Shown: piece after piece, positions 61,847-64,000 of the stretch
Position numbering within the stretch: position 1 is the first letter of the stretch
How the letters are laid out: each line of letters starts with the position of its first letter
Source of the DNA: an uncultured Erythrobacter sp.
GTDB taxonomy: Bacteria; Pseudomonadota; Alphaproteobacteria; Sphingomonadales; Sphingomonadaceae
NCBI GenBank assembly: GCA_947499505.1
Contig: CANMOQ010000001.1
Location: forward strand, 168,037 to 232,036
DNA length: 64,000 nt
Reading direction: 5' to 3'
The notes under the pieces: model-generated
What the model was told of the DNA's origin: nothing
The model's database searches: none
What the model saw: the letters and a program-made list of their open reading frames with translations, nothing else
Translations under genes and position numbers: made by a program

Positions 61847-62524
61847 ATGCTAAAACGTGAACTGATCGACACCGTTGAAATCCCCGATGGGGAAGTGCTT
61901 GAGCTCTACAGCCACGGGCGCGATTTCATGATCGTGCTGGGCTATAATGAGCTGATGAGCACGCGCATGCGCTTCTCTGAGGAGCAGCTGGCGGAGCTTA
62001 CGTTTGACCGGTTGGAGAAGGACAATCCGCGCATCCTGATCGGCGGATATGGCATGGGCTTCACCTACCGCGCGGCGCTCGCGCGGATGGGGGAGAAAGG
62101 CGAGGCGGTGGTTGCCGAAATCTCCGACAAGATCATCGAATGGGCGAAGGGGCCGATGGCAGAGCTGACCGGCGATGCGCTGGATGATCCGCGCCTTGAC
62201 CTCAAGATTTGCGATGTCGCCGCGCTGATCGATGATGCGAATGACGGCACCTGCGAGAAGTTCGATGCGATCCTGCTCGACGTTGACAATGGTCCAGACG
62301 GAATGGTGCGCGCGGACAACAACCGCATCTATTCGCGCACCGGCCTAGCCAAAGCGCGCGATGCGCTAACCCCGGACGGCGTGCTGGCCGTGTGGTCCGC
62401 CGCGCCAGACCACGGCTTTAGACGCCGCCTGCAAGATGCCCGCTTAAAGGTAGAAGAACGTCGCGTGCGCTCCCGCCCCAACAACAAAGGCGCGCATCAT
62501 GTGATCTGGTTTGCGAAGCGGTGA
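61847..62524 (+). CDS. Spermidine-synthase-like protein
   Basis: A 225-aa Rossmann protein from ATG 61847. ILIGGYGMGFTYRAALARM is a SAM-binding-type glycine motif; DAILLDVDNGPDGMV is the aminopropyltransferase-like acidic block; ends GAHHVIWFAKR. Short compared with true SpeE and lacking its tetrameric N-terminal beta sheet, so a polyamine role is uncertain. It starts 11 nt after the AstE-like gene and is likely co-transcribed. Confidence 0.82.
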   Translation: MLKRELIDTVEIPDGEVLELYSHGRDFMIVLGYNELMSTRMRFSEEQLAELTFDRLEKDNPRILIGGYGMGFTYRAALARMGEKGEAVVAEISDKIIEWAKGPMAELTGDALDDPRLDLKICDVAALIDDANDGTCEKFDAILLDVDNGPDGMVRADNNRIYSRTGLAKARDALTPDGVLAVWSAAPDHGFRRRLQDARLKVEERRVRSRPNNKGAHHVIWFAKR

Positions 62525-62531
62525 ACCAAAC

Positions 62532-62568
62532 AAAAAGGACCGCCCGGATCGCTCCAGACGGCCCCTTT
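62532..62568. terminator. Possible bidirectional terminator
   Basis: AAAAAGGaCCG and CGGcCCCTTT flank a 16-nt loop between convergent genes. The stem has mismatches, so this is a weak call. Confidence 0.35.
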
Positions 62569-62584
62569 CGCGTGACGATTTGCG

Positions 62585-64000
62585 TTAGCCAAACAGTTCG
62601 TCGAGAGCTCTCATCTCATTGCTGCATTTCTTGCGGCAAATCTCGAAATACTCTTTGACGGCTGCCTGAACCGGCTCGGCAAACAGCTTTTCCGGTTCTG
62701 GCAAAGCTTCCAACTTCAGCTTGCCGATTTCCGTGCCGCCGTGCTTGATCTTCATTGCTGGCTCAATCGTGGCCTGAGCCATGTGTCCCAGCACCAGTGT
62801 CTCAAGCAATTCGCCATTAAGTTCGAGATCCGGCATCTTTTCAAAGAATTGCGGCAGCAGTTCTTCTTTCAGAAGTTTGAAGTCTCTCAGCACCAAGAGG
62901 ACGTATTGCGTCACCCAGCACGGGCCATAGAACAGCCGCAGGTGATCGCGCAGGGCCAGGCCCAATTCGCGCACCGGCGCCTTCAGGTAATATTCCTGAA
63001 AACCGACATATTCAAAGTGGCTGGTGACAACCGAGAGATGCATGCAGCGGGTCGTGTAGCCCGGTGGGCATAGCCATACAGCGAGGTTCTGGAAGTAACG
63101 TTTGACCTTCTTCCAATCGTTGTTGTCTGCGATCGCGATGTTGTCGATGTTCACATCCATCCAGTGGTGCCAGGTGCTGTCAGTCGCAACGCGCCCGACG
63201 CCGGCCTTGTGCCCATCATAGACCGCAATCATCGGGTTGCGGCTGCGCGCGGGCTGCGGGCCTTTCTGGAAGTTGTAAGGCGGATCACCGAGGTTGCTGC
63301 CAAAAGCGATCACCTTTGGAGCAGGCTTTTGCCCGCCATTAATCGCATCGGGATATTCAGGATCGCTGTTGAACTTTTTCGTGGCGTTCAGGTCCGGATC
63401 CTCCACGCACAGGCCCTCATGCGCATGGTCGGGCATCACGTCGATTGGCCCCAGCGTTGGATGGCACAGCACCGGATGAGGGCGACGTTTCCATTTGAAC
63501 AATGTCAGCTGTACCGAGTTTTCGGGTACCCATTGCACAGGCTGGATCGTGAGATCGCCTTGCTCCGGCGTATTGCGCAGCGCGGCAGGGCCGCCGGGTG
63601 CGCCCGGTTCAAACGCCGCGGATGGCGGACGCAAAGTGTCGATCCTGTTGTGCGCGAGCGGATCATTGGCTTTGCCCTGCGGAGGAACACCGTCGGCATT
63701 GGTCCAGCGCCGCATTGTGCCAAGGCGCGGGATTTTGTGACACATGGAGGCGCCGATATAGTGGTGATCGCCGGTGCCAAACAGGCCGCCCTTCTTCTCG
63801 CTCATCCATTCGTCGAGCTTCTCAAGCTCTGGATCGGTTGTCGGGAAGTTGCCCGGTGCATCCACCGCTGCATCGCTCAACGAGCCGCTGTTGTCTGGCT
63901 CAAAACCAAAGCACCAAATCTGCTCGTATTTGTCGATCACATGATCGCCGCCATCGGTCATATTGAAGCGGAAATTGGTGTATGTCGGCTGGGTCAGCGA
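62585..64000 (-). CDS. Unrecognised protein, 5' end beyond the window
   Basis: The frame is open from the right edge to TAA at 62585, giving at least 471 residues; ATG 63961 is an internal Met preceded by in-frame codons (QPTYTNFRFN). The protein has no signal peptide in view and is rich in Trp, Tyr, Cys and His. Notable pieces: CHKIPRLGTMRRW, VIAFGSNLGDPPYN, TWHHWMDVNIDNIAI, and a helical C-terminus with CRKKCSNEMRAL. The family is not recognised and no function is proposed. Confidence 0.75.
   Translation of the reverse strand, partial: SLTQPTYTNFRFNMTDGGDHVIDKYEQIWCFGFEPDNSGSLSDAAVDAPGNFPTTDPELEKLDEWMSEKKGGLFGTGDHHYIGASMCHKIPRLGTMRRWTNADGVPPQGKANDPLAHNRIDTLRPPSAAFEPGAPGGPAALRNTPEQGDLTIQPVQWVPENSVQLTLFKWKRRPHPVLCHPTLGPIDVMPDHAHEGLCVEDPDLNATKKFNSDPEYPDAINGGQKPAPKVIAFGSNLGDPPYNFQKGPQPARSRNPMIAVYDGHKAGVGRVATDSTWHHWMDVNIDNIAIADNNDWKKVKRYFQNLAVWLCPPGYTTRCMHLSVVTSHFEYVGFQEYYLKAPVRELGLALRDHLRLFYGPCWVTQYVLLVLRDFKLLKEELLPQFFEKMPDLELNGELLETLVLGHMAQATIEPAMKIKHGGTEIGKLKLEALPEPEKLFAEPVQAAVKEYFEICRKKCSNEMRALDELFG

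Overview
The window is a chromosomal segment of an alphaproteobacterium, most likely a marine member of the Erythrobacteraceae (order Sphingomonadales). The evidence is mixed: crtW/crtZ carotenoid genes, a TonB receptor of the Xanthomonas/Caulobacter type, the zeta-type F1-ATPase inhibitor (DUF1476), a Grx4-BolA pair and moderately high GC. No insertion sequence, integrase, prophage or CRISPR array was seen.

Layout. 1-8.3 kb: a type IV secretion operon (lytic transglycosylase, VirB2, B3, B4, B6, B9, B10, B11) with no VirB5, VirB7, VirB8 or VirD4 in it. 8.4-12.1 kb: ppk-ppx polyphosphate genes. 12.2-14.6 kb: yhhQ, tRNA-Arg(TCT), a small periplasmic protein, a perfect 26-bp inverted repeat and a NUDIX hydrolase. 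14.7-14.9 kb: a probable unannotated small RNA with a sigma-54-type promoter and a strong terminator. 14.9-20.8 kb (minus): Grx4, BolA, DUF1476, quinone oxidoreductase, leuD, a 52-aa membrane protein, a zinc-ribbon membrane protein, a GFA protein and leuC. 20.9-25.6 kb: thioesterase, MtfA-like peptidase, crtW-crtZ, DUF454, sufE and DUF3422.

25.7-31.3 kb is the most unusual part: a phage-shock (psp) locus. Divergent pspF faces a long minus-strand operon with a 52-aa membrane protein, pspA, pspB, pspC and eight further small one-TM coiled-coil proteins. Seven of these eight share a C-terminal signature (LExR[IL].TD..........EI..LR) that also ends PspC; the eighth is degenerate. The divergent region carries a perfect -24/-12 promoter, a perfect IHF consensus and a dyad placed as a PspF enhancer. 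I infer a PspF/sigma-54 regulon in which the PspB/PspC-like membrane module has been expanded by tandem duplication.

31.3-43.3 kb: arsR-arsI behind a 34-bp operator-like palindrome, a small membrane protein, a PilZ protein, the rimP-nusA-ylxR-infB-rbfA translation cluster with small coupled genes, a frameshifted secreted-protein gene, YceI and an AbgT transporter. 43.5-44.8 kb: thymidine kinase and an M50 protease. 44.8-56.7 kb: a galactoside utilisation locus (galK, galT, glpD, GH36 alpha-galactosidase, AraC regulator, TonB receptor, sodium/sugar symporter). 56.7-62.5 kb: truB carrying an in-frame palindromic repeat, rpsO, pnp, an AstE/AspA-like deacylase and a spermidine-synthase-like protein. 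The right edge cuts an unrecognised protein on the minus strand.
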